Below, piece by piece: positions 36,798-45,438 of a stretch of 47,725 nt of DNA (position 1 is the first letter of the stretch; every line of letters starts with the position of its first letter). Location: assembly GCA_035540935.1 (NCBI GenBank), contig DATLFS010000063.1, positions 1 to 47,725 on the forward strand. Reading direction: 5' to 3'. Below the pieces are notes generated by a model, which made no database searches, had not been told where the DNA came from, and saw only the letters and a list, made by a program, of their open reading frames with translations. Source of the DNA: DATLFS01 sp035540935. Lineage in GTDB: Bacteria > Actinomycetota > CADDZG01 > WHSQ01. The position numbers were made by a program, and so were the translations under genes.

Positions 36798-36809
36798 CCG
36801 GCGGGCTGC

Positions 36810-36815
36810 GACAAT
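36810..36815 (+). promoter_or_regulatory. Possible leaderless -10 element GACAAT of uvrC
   Basis: GACAAT ends seven bases before ATG 36823, the spacing of the leaderless group. The first base departs from TANNNT. Confidence 0.4.
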
Positions 36816-36822
36816 CTGGAAG

Positions 36823-38709
36823 ATGTCCCCGAGAGCCAGGATCGCCCGCCCCGAGGCGGGCTCGATACCCACGCGCCCGGGCGTCTATCTCTTCCGCGAC
36901 GCTCACGGCCGCGTCGTCTACGTGGGCAAGGCGAAGTCGCTGCGAAGCCGCTTGTCGAACTACTTCGCAATGGATCTCCATCCGCGGACCCGCGCGATGG
37001 TCGAGGCCGCGCGGGACGTCGAATGGATCGTGACCGATTCGGAAGTCGAGGCGCTCCACCTCGAGGTCACGCTCATCAAGGAGCATCGTCCGCGCTACAA
37101 CGTGCGCTACCGCGACGACAAGAGCTATCCCTACCTGGCGATCACGCTCGACGAGCCGTTCCCACGGGCCCGCGTCTACAGGGGACCGAAGCGGAAGGGC
37201 GTCCGCTACTACGGACCCTTCGCGCACGCTTACGCGATCCGCGACACGCTCGACCTCCTCCTGCGCACGTTCCCGATGCGCACGTGCTCGCAAGGGGTGT
37301 TCGATCGTTGCCGGCGCCGCGGTCGACCCTGTTTGCTCTACGACATCGAACGCTGCGCCGGCCCCTGCGTCGGCGCGGTGGACGAAGAGCAGCACCGGGC
37401 GATCGTGCTGGACCTGTGTGACTTCCTCGACGGCAACACCAAACCGGTCGTCGAGCGACTGGAGCGCGAGATGCGAGCGGCATCGGAGCGCACCGAGTAC
37501 GAGCTGGCCGCGAAGAAGCGGGATCAGCTGGAGAACGTCCGCAAGGCGATCGAGCGCCAGCAGATGGTTACGTCGGAGCGGGAGGAGCTGGATGTGGTGG
37601 CATTCGTCGAGGACGACCTAGAGGCGGCATTCCAGGTCTTCTTCGTCCGGCGTGGCCGCGTGAGCGGACGCAAGGGTTTCGTCGTCGACAAGGTCGAGGA
37701 GCTCGAGACGCCTCAGCTGCTCGCGCGCTTCCTCGAGCGCCTGTACTCCGATGCAGAGGACGTGCCTAGGCAGGTGCTGGTCCAAACCGAGCCTGCCGAT
37801 GCCGATCTGCTGAAGGCTTACCTCCGGCGCGGACGCGGCGGACCGGTCGACCTTCGGATCCCGCGCCGGGGTGCGAAACGCGGCCTCCTCGAGACCGTGC
37901 TCGAGAACGCTCGTGCATCGTTCGAGAGACACAAGCTCAAGCGGGCCGGCGACTTCGATGCTCGGGCGCGCCGATTGCGGGAGCTGCAGGAGTATCTCGG
38001 GATGAACGAAGCCCCGCTACGGATCGAGTGCTTCGACGTCTCCAACACGGGCCCCACAGAGAAGGTCGGCTCCATGGTGGTGTTCGAGGACGGCCTTCCG
38101 AAGCGCTCCGACTATCGCCGCTTCGCCATCAGGTGGACCGAAGGTCAAGACGACTTCGCGAGCATGGGCGAGATCGTGAGGCGCCGCTTTGCGCGTTATC
38201 TGGAGGAGCAGAGGCAGGATGGCCCGTCCGGCCGGCGGTTTGCCTATCCGCCGAACCTGGTGGTCGTCGACGGCGGCAAGGGACAGCTGACGCGGGCGGT
38301 GGAGGCGATGGAGGAGCTCGGCATCCGCGACGTCGCGACCGTCGCTCTCGCGAAGAGGATGGAAGAGGTGTTCGTGCCCGGGCGGACCGACCCCGTGATC
38401 ATCCCGCGCGGCTCCGAGGCGCTCTATCTCCTGCAACAGATCCGGGACGAGGCGCACCGCTTCGCCGTGACCTACCACCGCCAACGGCGCGCCCGCCGGA
38501 TGACCCGCTCGGTGCTCGACGACGTCCCGGGACTCGGTCCGGCGCGCCGGAAGAAGTTGCTCAAGGAGTTCGGGTCTGTCAAGAGGATGCGCACGGCGTC
38601 GCCGGAGGAGCTGGCCGCCGTCCCGGGGATCCCGCGTCGGGTCGCGCAAGCCGTGCACGACGCGCTGCACGGCGGCGCGACGGAGCGCTCGGGGCGGGAG
38701 GCGTCGTGA
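36823..38709 (+). CDS. uvrC: UvrABC system protein C
   Basis: This 628-residue nuclease makes both incisions in nucleotide excision repair. It has the N-terminal GIY-YIG domain (RPGVYLFRDAHGRVVYVGKA), a cysteine-containing linker (CRRRGRPCLLYDIERCAGPC), a UVR domain near 205-240, the RNase H-like 3' incision domain (RIECFDVSNTGPTEKVGSMV, VVVDGGKGQLTRAV) and C-terminal helix-hairpin-helix repeats (LDDVPGLGPARRKKLLKEFG, AAVPGIPRRVAQAV). Its stop overlaps rapZ by four bases, the usual uvrC-rapZ-yvcK order of high-GC Gram-positives. Confidence 0.96.
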   Translation: MSPRARIARPEAGSIPTRPGVYLFRDAHGRVVYVGKAKSLRSRLSNYFAMDLHPRTRAMVEAARDVEWIVTDSEVEALHLEVTLIKEHRPRYNVRYRDDKSYPYLAITLDEPFPRARVYRGPKRKGVRYYGPFAHAYAIRDTLDLLLRTFPMRTCSQGVFDRCRRRGRPCLLYDIERCAGPCVGAVDEEQHRAIVLDLCDFLDGNTKPVVERLEREMRAASERTEYELAAKKRDQLENVRKAIERQQMVTSEREELDVVAFVEDDLEAAFQVFFVRRGRVSGRKGFVVDKVEELETPQLLARFLERLYSDAEDVPRQVLVQTEPADADLLKAYLRRGRGGPVDLRIPRRGAKRGLLETVLENARASFERHKLKRAGDFDARARRLRELQEYLGMNEAPLRIECFDVSNTGPTEKVGSMVVFEDGLPKRSDYRRFAIRWTEGQDDFASMGEIVRRRFARYLEEQRQDGPSGRRFAYPPNLVVVDGGKGQLTRAVEAMEELGIRDVATVALAKRMEEVFVPGRTDPVIIPRGSEALYLLQQIRDEAHRFAVTYHRQRRARRMTRSVLDDVPGLGPARRKKLLKEFGSVKRMRTASPEELAAVPGIPRRVAQAVHDALHGGATERSGREAS

Positions 38710-39596
38710 CGGCGGAGCGGCGGAAGGTCGAGGTCACGGTGATCTCCGGGCTCTCCGGGGCCGGCAGGTCGGAGGCCGCGAAGGCGTTCGAGGATCTGGG
38801 TTGGTTCGTGATCGACAACCTTCCGCCGGCACTGATCGGCAAGATGATGCCGCTCGTCGTCGCCGAAGGGAGCAACATCGATCGGGTCGCGCTCGTGATC
38901 GACGCCCGCGGCGGACGGTTCTTCACGGAGGCGGCGCGTGAGCTCGAGAAGCTGCGGCGCAAGCACGGTCCTTACCGGATGGTGTTCCTGGAGGCGTCCG
39001 ATGAGGTGCTCGTCCGACGCTTCGACGCGAACCGCAGGGTGCATCCGCTGGCCTCCGACGGGACGGTGGCCGATGGGATCCGCCGCGAGCGCGAGCTGAT
39101 GCGGCCGTTCCGCGACGGTGCCGATCTCTTGATCGATACCTCCGAGCTGTCGGTGCGCAAGCTCCGCCAGAAGCTCGCCGGGTACTTCGAAGACGAGGGG
39201 CCCGGCGACGGGCTCAAGATCACCGTCATCTCCTTCGGCTACAAGTACGGGCTGCCGCTCGATGCCGACCTCGTCTTCGACGTGCGCTTCCTCCCCAACC
39301 CCCACTGGATAGACGACCTCCGCCCCTTGACCGGGCAGGACCCCGAGGTCGCGGAGTACGTGTTGAAGCACGAGCCGTCGCGGCTCTTCCTCGCGCGGAG
39401 CCGCGACCTCCTCGAGGTCCTGCTCCCGGGCTATCAGAACGAAGGACGCCACTATCTGACCGTCGCCGTCGGCTGCACGGGGGGCCGCCATCGCTCGGTC
39501 GTGCTGGCGGAGAGACTCGCGGGCTTCATCCGCGAGCGCTCCTCGAGCGTCCGCGTGATCCATAGAGACGTCGAACGGCCGGAGGCCGTGCGTTGA
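38706..39596 (+). CDS. rapZ: RapZ-family nucleotide-binding protein
   Basis: This 296-residue protein has an N-terminal P-loop GLSGAGRS at residues 15-22, with arginine at the lysine position, a form common in actinobacterial members, then AFEDLGWFVIDNLPPALIGK. The C-terminal domain contains ISFGYKYGLPLDADLVFDVR, FLPNPHWIDDLRPLTGQD and IGCTGGRHRSV-like VGCTGGRHRSVVLAE. RapZ binds RNA or metabolites such as UDP-GlcNAc pathway intermediates in other bacteria; the actinobacterial role is less clear. It overlaps uvrC and yvcK by four bases each. Confidence 0.94.
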   Translation: MTAERRKVEVTVISGLSGAGRSEAAKAFEDLGWFVIDNLPPALIGKMMPLVVAEGSNIDRVALVIDARGGRFFTEAARELEKLRRKHGPYRMVFLEASDEVLVRRFDANRRVHPLASDGTVADGIRRERELMRPFRDGADLLIDTSELSVRKLRQKLAGYFEDEGPGDGLKITVISFGYKYGLPLDADLVFDVRFLPNPHWIDDLRPLTGQDPEVAEYVLKHEPSRLFLARSRDLLEVLLPGYQNEGRHYLTVAVGCTGGRHRSVVLAERLAGFIRERSSSVRVIHRDVERPEAVR

Positions 39597-40480
39597 CGCG
39601 CGTCGTCGGGATAGGGGGCGGCCACGGTCTCGCCGCCACTCTGCGCGCGGCCCGCCTTTACGCCGCCGACGTCGCGGCCGTGGTTACCGTCGCCGACGAT
39701 GGCGGGTCGTCGGGCCGGCTGACGCGCGAGCTGGGCATCCCTCCTCCGGGAGACATCAGGCAGTGCTTGTGCGCGCTCGCAGAGGACGAGGAGATGGCCG
39801 CTCTCTACCAGCACCGCTTCAGCCGCGGCGAGCTGACGGGGCACCCTGCCGGCAACCTCGTGATCGCGGCGCTGGCGGAGATGACCGGAGACTTCGCCTC
39901 CGCGGTCGACCGCGCGGGAGCGCTGCTCCGCGCCCGTGGGCGCGTCCTTCCGGCAACGACGGAGATCGTCGGCCTGCACGCCCACGTCGACGGCGGAGTC
40001 GTCTCCGGCCAGGTGGCGGTTGCGACCACGAACGCAGCGATCCACGCGGTCTATCTGGACCCGCCGGCGCCCGCGGCCCACCCGGACGCCGTCCGGGCGA
40101 TTGCCGCGGCCGACCAGATCGTCCTGGGCCCCGGCAGCCTCTTCACGAGTCTGATCGCTACGCTCCTCGTGCCCGGGATCGGCGCGGCCGTCCGCTCCAG
40201 CGGGGCCCGCCGGATCTTCGTCTGCAACAGCCGGCGGCAGAAGGGCGAGACCGAGGACCTGGACGCGGCCGCTCATCTGGACGCGCTTAGGGCACACGCC
40301 GGGGACACATGTGTCGACGTGGTAGTCGTGCAGCATCCGGAGATGCCGGATGCCGGCGTACGCGCCGACCTCGCCGCGCTCGAAGCTCGCGGCGTCGAGG
40401 TCGTGCGCACCGACGTCGTCGGGGAAACCGGAGCCCACGACCCGGAGCGCCTCGCCGCGGTGCTCGGTGCACTCGTCTGA
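39593..40480 (+). CDS. yvcK: YvcK/CofD-like UDP-GlcNAc-binding regulator (gluconeogenesis factor)
   Basis: This 295-residue protein begins VVGIGGGHGLAATLRAARLY and has ADDGGSSGRLTRELGIPPPG, HPAGNLVIAALAEMTGDF, LGPGSLFTSLIATLLVPGI and CNSRRQKGETEDLDAAAHL. These are the hallmarks of YvcK, which binds UDP-GlcNAc and links carbon metabolism to cell-wall synthesis. It starts at TTG 39593, overlapping the rapZ stop (TTGA). The usual next gene, whiA, is absent; gap follows after 69 bases with its own promoter. Confidence 0.93.
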   Translation: MTRVVGIGGGHGLAATLRAARLYAADVAAVVTVADDGGSSGRLTRELGIPPPGDIRQCLCALAEDEEMAALYQHRFSRGELTGHPAGNLVIAALAEMTGDFASAVDRAGALLRARGRVLPATTEIVGLHAHVDGGVVSGQVAVATTNAAIHAVYLDPPAPAAHPDAVRAIAAADQIVLGPGSLFTSLIATLLVPGIGAAVRSSGARRIFVCNSRRQKGETEDLDAAAHLDALRAHAGDTCVDVVVVQHPEMPDAGVRADLAALEARGVEVVRTDVVGETGAHDPERLAAVLGALV

Positions 40481-40501
40481 CGTCCCGCGGGCGGCCGCCG
40501 G

Positions 40502-40507
40502 TAGGAT
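40502..40507 (+). promoter_or_regulatory. -10 element TAGGAT of the gap operon
   Basis: TAGGAT lies 42 bases before the gap GTG and is followed by a leader with a GGAGG site. No convincing -35 was seen. Confidence 0.55.
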
Positions 40508-40549
40508 GACGCGATCCGCACGCGCGTCTACACATCCAGGAGGCTCGAG

Positions 40550-41557
40550 GTGGCTACACGCATCGGGATCAACGGCTTCGGACGTATCGGGCGCAACTTC
40601 TTCCGCGCCGCCACCTCCAAGGGAGCCGACGTCGAGATCGTCGCCGTGAACGACATCACCGACCCGGCGACGCTGGCGCACCTGCTCAAGTACGACTCGG
40701 TGCTGGGACGGCTCGATGCCGAGGTGAAGGTCACCGACAACGGTTTCTCCGTGGACGGACAGGAGGTCAGGGTGACCTCCGAGCGCGATCCCGCCGCCCT
40801 CCCGTGGAGCGACCTCGGCGCCGAGATCGTCGTCGAGTCGACGGGCCTCTTCACCAAGCGGGCCGATGCCGCCAAGCATCTCGATGCCGGAGCGAAGAAG
40901 GTGATCATCTCCGCCCCCGCCAAGGACGAAGACTTCACTGTCGTGATGGGCGTGAACGACGCGGACTACGACCCGCAGAAGCACGACGTCATCTCGAACG
41001 CGTCCTGCACCACCAACTGCGTCGTGCCCATGGTGAAGGTCCTCGAGGACAACTGGGGGATCGATCGCGGCTTCATGACGACATGCCATGCGTATACGAA
41101 CGACCAGCGGACGCTGGACCTCGCGCACAGCGACCTCCGGCGGGCGCGTGCGGCGGCCATCAACATCATCCCGACATCCACCGGCGCGGCGAAAGCGGCC
41201 GCTCTGCCGATGCCGCAACTGAAGGGCAGGCTCGACGGTCTGGCCCTGCGAGTCCCGGTACCCGACGGCTCCGTCACCGACGTCGTCGCGATCCTGCGCG
41301 ACGAGGTCACGGCGGACGACGTCAACAACGCGTATCGGGAAGCGGCGCAGGCGGCGGGCATGACTGGGATCCTCCGCTACACCGAAGACCCGATCGTCTC
41401 GTCGGACATCGTCGGCGATCCCCACTCGTGCATCATCGACGGGCTCTCCACGATGGCGATGGGCAACCTCGTCAAGGTGCTCGGCTGGTACGACAATGAG
41501 TGGGGCTACTCGAACCGGCTGGTGGACCTGTGTGAGCTCGTCGCCGCGAAGCTCTAG
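40550..41557 (+). CDS. gap: Glyceraldehyde-3-phosphate dehydrogenase
   Basis: This 335-residue glycolytic enzyme has the NAD-binding start RIGINGFGRIGRNFFRAA, VNDITDPATLAHLLKYDSVL, the catalytic SNASCTTNCVVPMVKVL with cysteine near 153, TGAAKAAALPMPQLKGRLDG and the C-terminal WYDNEWGYSNRLVDL. The GTG start follows an AGGAGG site. It heads the run gap-(DUF4352)-pgk-tpiA-apgM. Confidence 0.97.
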   Translation: MATRIGINGFGRIGRNFFRAATSKGADVEIVAVNDITDPATLAHLLKYDSVLGRLDAEVKVTDNGFSVDGQEVRVTSERDPAALPWSDLGAEIVVESTGLFTKRADAAKHLDAGAKKVIISAPAKDEDFTVVMGVNDADYDPQKHDVISNASCTTNCVVPMVKVLEDNWGIDRGFMTTCHAYTNDQRTLDLAHSDLRRARAAAINIIPTSTGAAKAAALPMPQLKGRLDGLALRVPVPDGSVTDVVAILRDEVTADDVNNAYREAAQAAGMTGILRYTEDPIVSSDIVGDPHSCIIDGLSTMAMGNLVKVLGWYDNEWGYSNRLVDLCELVAAKL

Positions 41558-42035
41558 TAAGCTCCGGCGCGCCGTCGTTCTCGCGGTCGTCGGGGGCGTC
41601 ATCCTGTCGGGCCTGGCTCTGTTCCTGAGCCGACGGACGGGCCGGGGCGTCGTCGACGGGCCACTCTCGTTCACGCCGCGGGCGCTGCGCTGTGTGGGTG
41701 AGGTGATGGGGGACGAGTTCTTCAGCGCGGTGGCGGAGCGCGGCACCTTCTGTATCGTCGAGGTGCGCGTCGAGAACCTCGGTAAGGAGCCCGTCACATA
41801 CGTCGCCGAGCACCAACGAGCCCTCGTCGGCAGCGACGAGTTCGCTCCGTCCGAACAGGGGCTCGATGCCACCGTCGAGGGACACGTCGAGCGAAGGCTG
41901 GAGCCGGGGTCGGCCGTCGATCTTCTGATCGTCTTCGACGTTCCGTCGCGGCCGCATGCGCTCTCCTTCCACGCGTCCGCCGAGACGCGCGGGGCGATCA
42001 CCGACGTCACCGCCCTGCCGGAGAGGAGCGAGTAG
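41532..42035 (+). CDS. Membrane-anchored DUF4352-like protein
   Basis: This protein of about 167 residues starts at GTG 41532, inside the last 26 bases of gap. It has a serine-rich basic start, one membrane helix (AVVLAVVGGVILSGLALFLS), then an extracytoplasmic domain (GTFCIVEVRVENLGKEPVTY, LEPGSAVDLLIVFDVP) in the immunoglobulin-like DUF4352 pattern. Two cysteines could form a disulfide. The function of this family is unknown. Its place between gap and pgk is unusual, and the overlap with gap suggests co-translation. Confidence 0.72.
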   Translation: MSSSPRSSSKLRRAVVLAVVGGVILSGLALFLSRRTGRGVVDGPLSFTPRALRCVGEVMGDEFFSAVAERGTFCIVEVRVENLGKEPVTYVAEHQRALVGSDEFAPSEQGLDATVEGHVERRLEPGSAVDLLIVFDVPSRPHALSFHASAETRGAITDVTALPERSE

Positions 42036-42061
42036 CGCCCGGACGTCTGCAGGCGCGCCGG

Positions 42062-42067
42062 TAATCT
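42062..42067 (+). promoter_or_regulatory. Possible -10 element TAATCT of pgk
   Basis: TAATCT lies 26 bases before the pgk GTG. The short leader still holds AAAGGAG. It could give pgk-tpiA-apgM a promoter separate from gap. Confidence 0.4.
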
Positions 42068-42093
42068 ACGGCGGCCTCGACGAAAGGAGCTTC

Positions 42094-43296
42094 GTGACGC
42101 CACCGCTTCCGGCACTCGCCGACCTGGAGGTGCGGGACCGCCGGATTCTCGTGCGCAGCGATCTGAACGTTCCACTGAAGGACGGCGAGATCCAGGACGA
42201 CCTCCGGGTCCGCGCGACCGTGCCCACACTGCGCGCCTTGCTCGACCGGGGCGCGCGGCTGGCCGTGTGCTCACACCTAGGCCGGCCGAAGGGGGTCGTG
42301 GTGGAGGACCTGCGTCTCGGACCCCTGGCAGGACGGCTCGAGGAGCTCCTCGGCAGCCCGGTCCTTTCCGTGCGCGACGTCGTGGGGGAGGAGGCGCGAT
42401 CGGCATGTGCGTCGGACGCGCCGGTAGTCCTGCTCGAGAACCTCCGGTTCGAGCCCGGGGAGACGGCGAACGACGCGGCTTTCGCCGACGCGCTGGCGGG
42501 ACTGGCCGCCGCGTACGTCAACGATGCCTTCGGCTCGTCGCACCGGGAGCACGCGTCCGTGGTGGGCGTGCCGGAGAGACTGCCGGCCGCCGCCGGCCTC
42601 CTGCTCGCCGAAGAGGTCGAGCGGCTCGAGCGTCTGCTCCACGAGCCGGAACGCCCTTTCGTCGCCGTGCTGGGCGGCGCCAAGGTATCCGACAAGCTCG
42701 GTGTGATCACGCACCTGCTGGAGCGGGTGGACAGGATCGTCGTCGGCGGCGCCATGGCCTTCACGCTGCTGGTCGCACAGGGGCAGGACGTCGGCCGCTC
42801 CCTGGTCGAGCGGGACCGGGTCGAGGAGGTGCGGCGCGTCCTCGCGTCGGCGAGGGAGCGCGGCGTCGACGTTCTCCTGCCCCGGGACGTGATCGCCGCG
42901 AGCTCTCCCGAGCCATCGGCACCTCACGAAGCGGTCGAGCTCGCGCGGATCGGCGACCGACTGGGAGTGGATATCGGTCCGGAAACCGCCGCCTCCTTCG
43001 CCGACGCGGTGCGGGACGCGGGAGCCGTCCTGTGGAACGGGCCCATGGGGATCTTCGAGATCGACGCGTTCGCGGAGGGCACGCGCGCCGTGGCGCGGGC
43101 GGTCGCGGAGGCAACCCGGAACGGCGCCTACACCGTGGTCGGAGGTGGCGATTCGGCCGCGGCCCTGCGGCAGCTCGGCATGACCGACGCGGTCTCGCAC
43201 GTCTCCACTGGGGGAGGAGCTTCGCTGGAGTTGCTGGAGGGCAAAGAGCTGCCGGGCATCCGCGCACTGCGCCGGCAAGGAGGAGCGACCACATGA
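42094..43296 (+). CDS. pgk: Phosphoglycerate kinase
   Basis: This 400-residue enzyme has RILVRSDLNVPLKDGEIQDD, the substrate motif CSHLGRPKG, NLRFEPGETANDAAFA, YVNDAFGSSHREHASVVGVP, AVLGGAKVSDKLGVI, VLWNGPMGIFEIDAFAEGT and the C-terminal VGGGDSAAALRQLG and HVSTGGGASLELLEGKELPG. GTG 42094 with AAAGGAG upstream was chosen; the frame is open to 41956 over the preceding gene. Its stop overlaps the tpiA ATG by four bases. Confidence 0.96.
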   Translation: MTPPLPALADLEVRDRRILVRSDLNVPLKDGEIQDDLRVRATVPTLRALLDRGARLAVCSHLGRPKGVVVEDLRLGPLAGRLEELLGSPVLSVRDVVGEEARSACASDAPVVLLENLRFEPGETANDAAFADALAGLAAAYVNDAFGSSHREHASVVGVPERLPAAAGLLLAEEVERLERLLHEPERPFVAVLGGAKVSDKLGVITHLLERVDRIVVGGAMAFTLLVAQGQDVGRSLVERDRVEEVRRVLASARERGVDVLLPRDVIAASSPEPSAPHEAVELARIGDRLGVDIGPETAASFADAVRDAGAVLWNGPMGIFEIDAFAEGTRAVARAVAEATRNGAYTVVGGGDSAAALRQLGMTDAVSHVSTGGGASLELLEGKELPGIRALRRQGGATT

Positions 43297-44081
43297 GAAG
43301 GCCGCTGATCGCGGGGAACTGGAAGATGCACAAGACACACCTGGAGGCGATCACGCTCGTGCAGGCTTTGGGGCACGAGCTCGCCGAGCACGACTTCGAG
43401 GCGGTCGAGGTGGCGGTCTGTCCTCCGTTCACCTCGCTCCGCACCGTGCAGACCCTGATCGACTCGGATCGTTACGCGTTCGCCCTCGGTGCGCAGAACG
43501 TCTTCCACGAGAAGGAAGGGGCCTTCACCGGCGAGGTCTCGGCGCCGATGCTCGCGGCGCTGGACGTGGACTACGTGATCGTCGGCCACTCGGAGCGTAG
43601 AGAGCACTTCGGGGAAGACGACGACGCGGTGAATGCGAAGGTCAAAGCCGCGTGGGAGCACGGGATGACGCCGATCGTCTGCTGTGGCGAGACGGACGGG
43701 GAACGCGCCGCCGGCGAGACGGAGGGGAAGGTCGAGCGGCAGGTGACCAGGGCCATCGCCGGACTGGATGCCGAGAGGGTGGCGCGTGGCGTCATCGCGT
43801 ACGAGCCGATATGGGCGATCGGAACCGGCAAGACGGCTACACCTCAGGACGCGCAAGGGACGATCCGCTACATCCGCGAGGTCGTGCGGGCGCTCGTCGG
43901 CGACGCCGCGGCCGACGCGGTCCGCATCCTCTACGGGGGGAGTGTGAAGTCGGGGAACACCGCGGCCCTCCTGTCGGAGCCCGACGTCGACGGCGGCCTG
44001 GTAGGCGGTGCCTCCCTCGACGGTGCGGAGTTCGCCGCTATCGTGCGCGCCGCCGCCGCGACCCGCGGGAAGAGGGCCTGA
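43293..44081 (+). CDS. tpiA: Triosephosphate isomerase
   Basis: This 262-residue TIM-barrel enzyme has PLIAGNWKMHKTHLEAITL, GAQNVFHEKEGAFTGEVSA, the catalytic histidine in VIVGHSERREHFGEDD, the catalytic glutamate in AYEPIWAIGTGKTATPQDAQ and the phosphate loop YGGSVKSGNTAALL. Coupling is by ATGA to pgk and by TGATG to the phosphoglycerate mutase gene. Confidence 0.97.
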   Translation: MRRPLIAGNWKMHKTHLEAITLVQALGHELAEHDFEAVEVAVCPPFTSLRTVQTLIDSDRYAFALGAQNVFHEKEGAFTGEVSAPMLAALDVDYVIVGHSERREHFGEDDDAVNAKVKAAWEHGMTPIVCCGETDGERAAGETEGKVERQVTRAIAGLDAERVARGVIAYEPIWAIGTGKTATPQDAQGTIRYIREVVRALVGDAAADAVRILYGGSVKSGNTAALLSEPDVDGGLVGGASLDGAEFAAIVRAAAATRGKRA

Positions 44082-45370
44082 TGGGTCTGAAGAAGATCCT
44101 CTACGTGATCCTCGACGGTTTGGGCGACGACCCCAACCCGACGCTCGACGGACGTACGCCTCTGGAAGCTGCGAGGACACCACACCTCGACCGCCTCGCG
44201 GAGCGCGGGCGGAACGGCTACGTCACGACGGTGGGGGAAGGGATCGCGCCGGAGTCCGACATCGCCGTCTTCTCCATCCTCGGATACGACCCTCGCGAGC
44301 ACCATTCCGGGCGTGGGCCGCTGGAGTCGGTGGGCGTGGGCCTCGCGGTCGAGGACGGCGACCTGGCCTACCGGGTCAACTTCGCCACCGTCGAGCGGGA
44401 GGGCGACCGCTGGCGGATCGTCGACCGCCGCGTGGGACGGAACCTCACGTCGGACGAGGCACACGCCCTGGCGGACGAGGTCAACGAGAAGGTCACGCTG
44501 TCCCGCGCCTCCGCCGAGTTGCGCGCGACGATCGGGCACCGCGGGGTCCTGGTACTGCGTTCGTCCGAGGGGCCGCTGTCGGCGGAGGTGGAGAACTCCG
44601 ATCCCGCCTACGGGCGCCGCGGGAGCCTCGGGGTCGCGCTGGAGGACTTCGAGCCGTACGTGGTGCACGTGGGACCCGTCGCCGGTGCACCGGACGAGCG
44701 CGCGCGCCGCGCGGCAGCTCTCACCAATGAGTGGCTCTCGGCCGCGTACGAGGTACTCGATCGGAGCGAGGTGAACGAGAGGCGGCGCCGGGAGGGCAAA
44801 CTACCCGGCAACTTCATCCTCACGCGCGACGGCGGCGATCACGTGCCGAAGCTCGAGTCCTTCAAGGACCGGTTCGGCCCCGCCATGGGGTGCTTCGTCG
44901 AGATGCCGGTTGAGCTCGGCATCGCGCGCCTGATGGGGATGGGTATCGTCGAGGCGCCTACCGGCATCCCCGAGCCCGAGCAATACGAAGCTTGGGCGCG
45001 CCTCACGGTGGAGCAGCTGCCGGACCACGACGGCTTGTACGTGCACATCAAAGGACCCGACGTCCCCGCGCACGACGGCGACCACGACGCCAAGATCGCG
45101 AGCATCGAAGCGATCGACCGCATCTATTTCGGCGGCGTCCTACCCGAGATCGACCTCGACGGGGTGGTGGTCGCGGTCACCGCCGACCACTCGACCTCCT
45201 GTATCCGTAAGGCGCACACGGACGGTCCCGTTCCGCTCCTGGTCTCGGGAGGCAACGTCACCGCCGATCGCGTCGACGTGTACGGGGAGACCGCCGCGCG
45301 CCACGGCTCGCTCGGTCACCTCCTGGGGCCTCAGATCATGCCGAACCTGGTGGACGCCGCACGTCTGTGA
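44081..45370 (+). CDS. apgM: Archaeal-type 2,3-bisphosphoglycerate-independent phosphoglycerate mutase
   Basis: This 429-residue alkaline-phosphatase superfamily enzyme interconverts 3- and 2-phosphoglycerate. It starts with the metal-binding ILYVILDGLGDDPNPTLDGR, has the nucleophile serine region APESDIAVFSILGYDPREHH, and the later metal motifs HIKGPDVPAHDGDHDAK and VAVTADHSTSCIRKAHTDGP. These match the ApgM family of archaea and some bacteria, not the ~510-residue GpmI. The ATG overlaps the tpiA stop by one base; the frame is open upstream, but that part is inside tpiA. Confidence 0.93.
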   Translation: MGLKKILYVILDGLGDDPNPTLDGRTPLEAARTPHLDRLAERGRNGYVTTVGEGIAPESDIAVFSILGYDPREHHSGRGPLESVGVGLAVEDGDLAYRVNFATVEREGDRWRIVDRRVGRNLTSDEAHALADEVNEKVTLSRASAELRATIGHRGVLVLRSSEGPLSAEVENSDPAYGRRGSLGVALEDFEPYVVHVGPVAGAPDERARRAAALTNEWLSAAYEVLDRSEVNERRRREGKLPGNFILTRDGGDHVPKLESFKDRFGPAMGCFVEMPVELGIARLMGMGIVEAPTGIPEPEQYEAWARLTVEQLPDHDGLYVHIKGPDVPAHDGDHDAKIASIEAIDRIYFGGVLPEIDLDGVVVAVTADHSTSCIRKAHTDGPVPLLVSGGNVTADRVDVYGETAARHGSLGHLLGPQIMPNLVDAARL

Positions 45371-45390
45371 GCGGCGCTTGCGGCCGGTCG

Positions 45391-45396
45391 TAGGAT
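45391..45396 (+). promoter_or_regulatory. -10 element TAGGAT of the BlaI/M56 pair
   Basis: TAGGAT lies 42 bases before the BlaI-type ATG. No TACA-N-TGTA-like BlaI operator is visible in the 68-base gap. Confidence 0.5.
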
Positions 45397-45438
45397 GTGG
45401 GGGCAGCTCGAAGGGCGGGGGAGAGCGAGAGGGAGCCG

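Noticed and set aside
39452..42406. 984-codon antisense frame across yvcK, gap and pgk
   Set aside because: It spans several well-supported genes on the other strand and its product is Arg/Pro-rich without any domain; a composition artefact.
45371..45438. BlaI operator upstream of its own gene
   Set aside because: No TACA...TGTA-like dyad is present in the 68-base gap.
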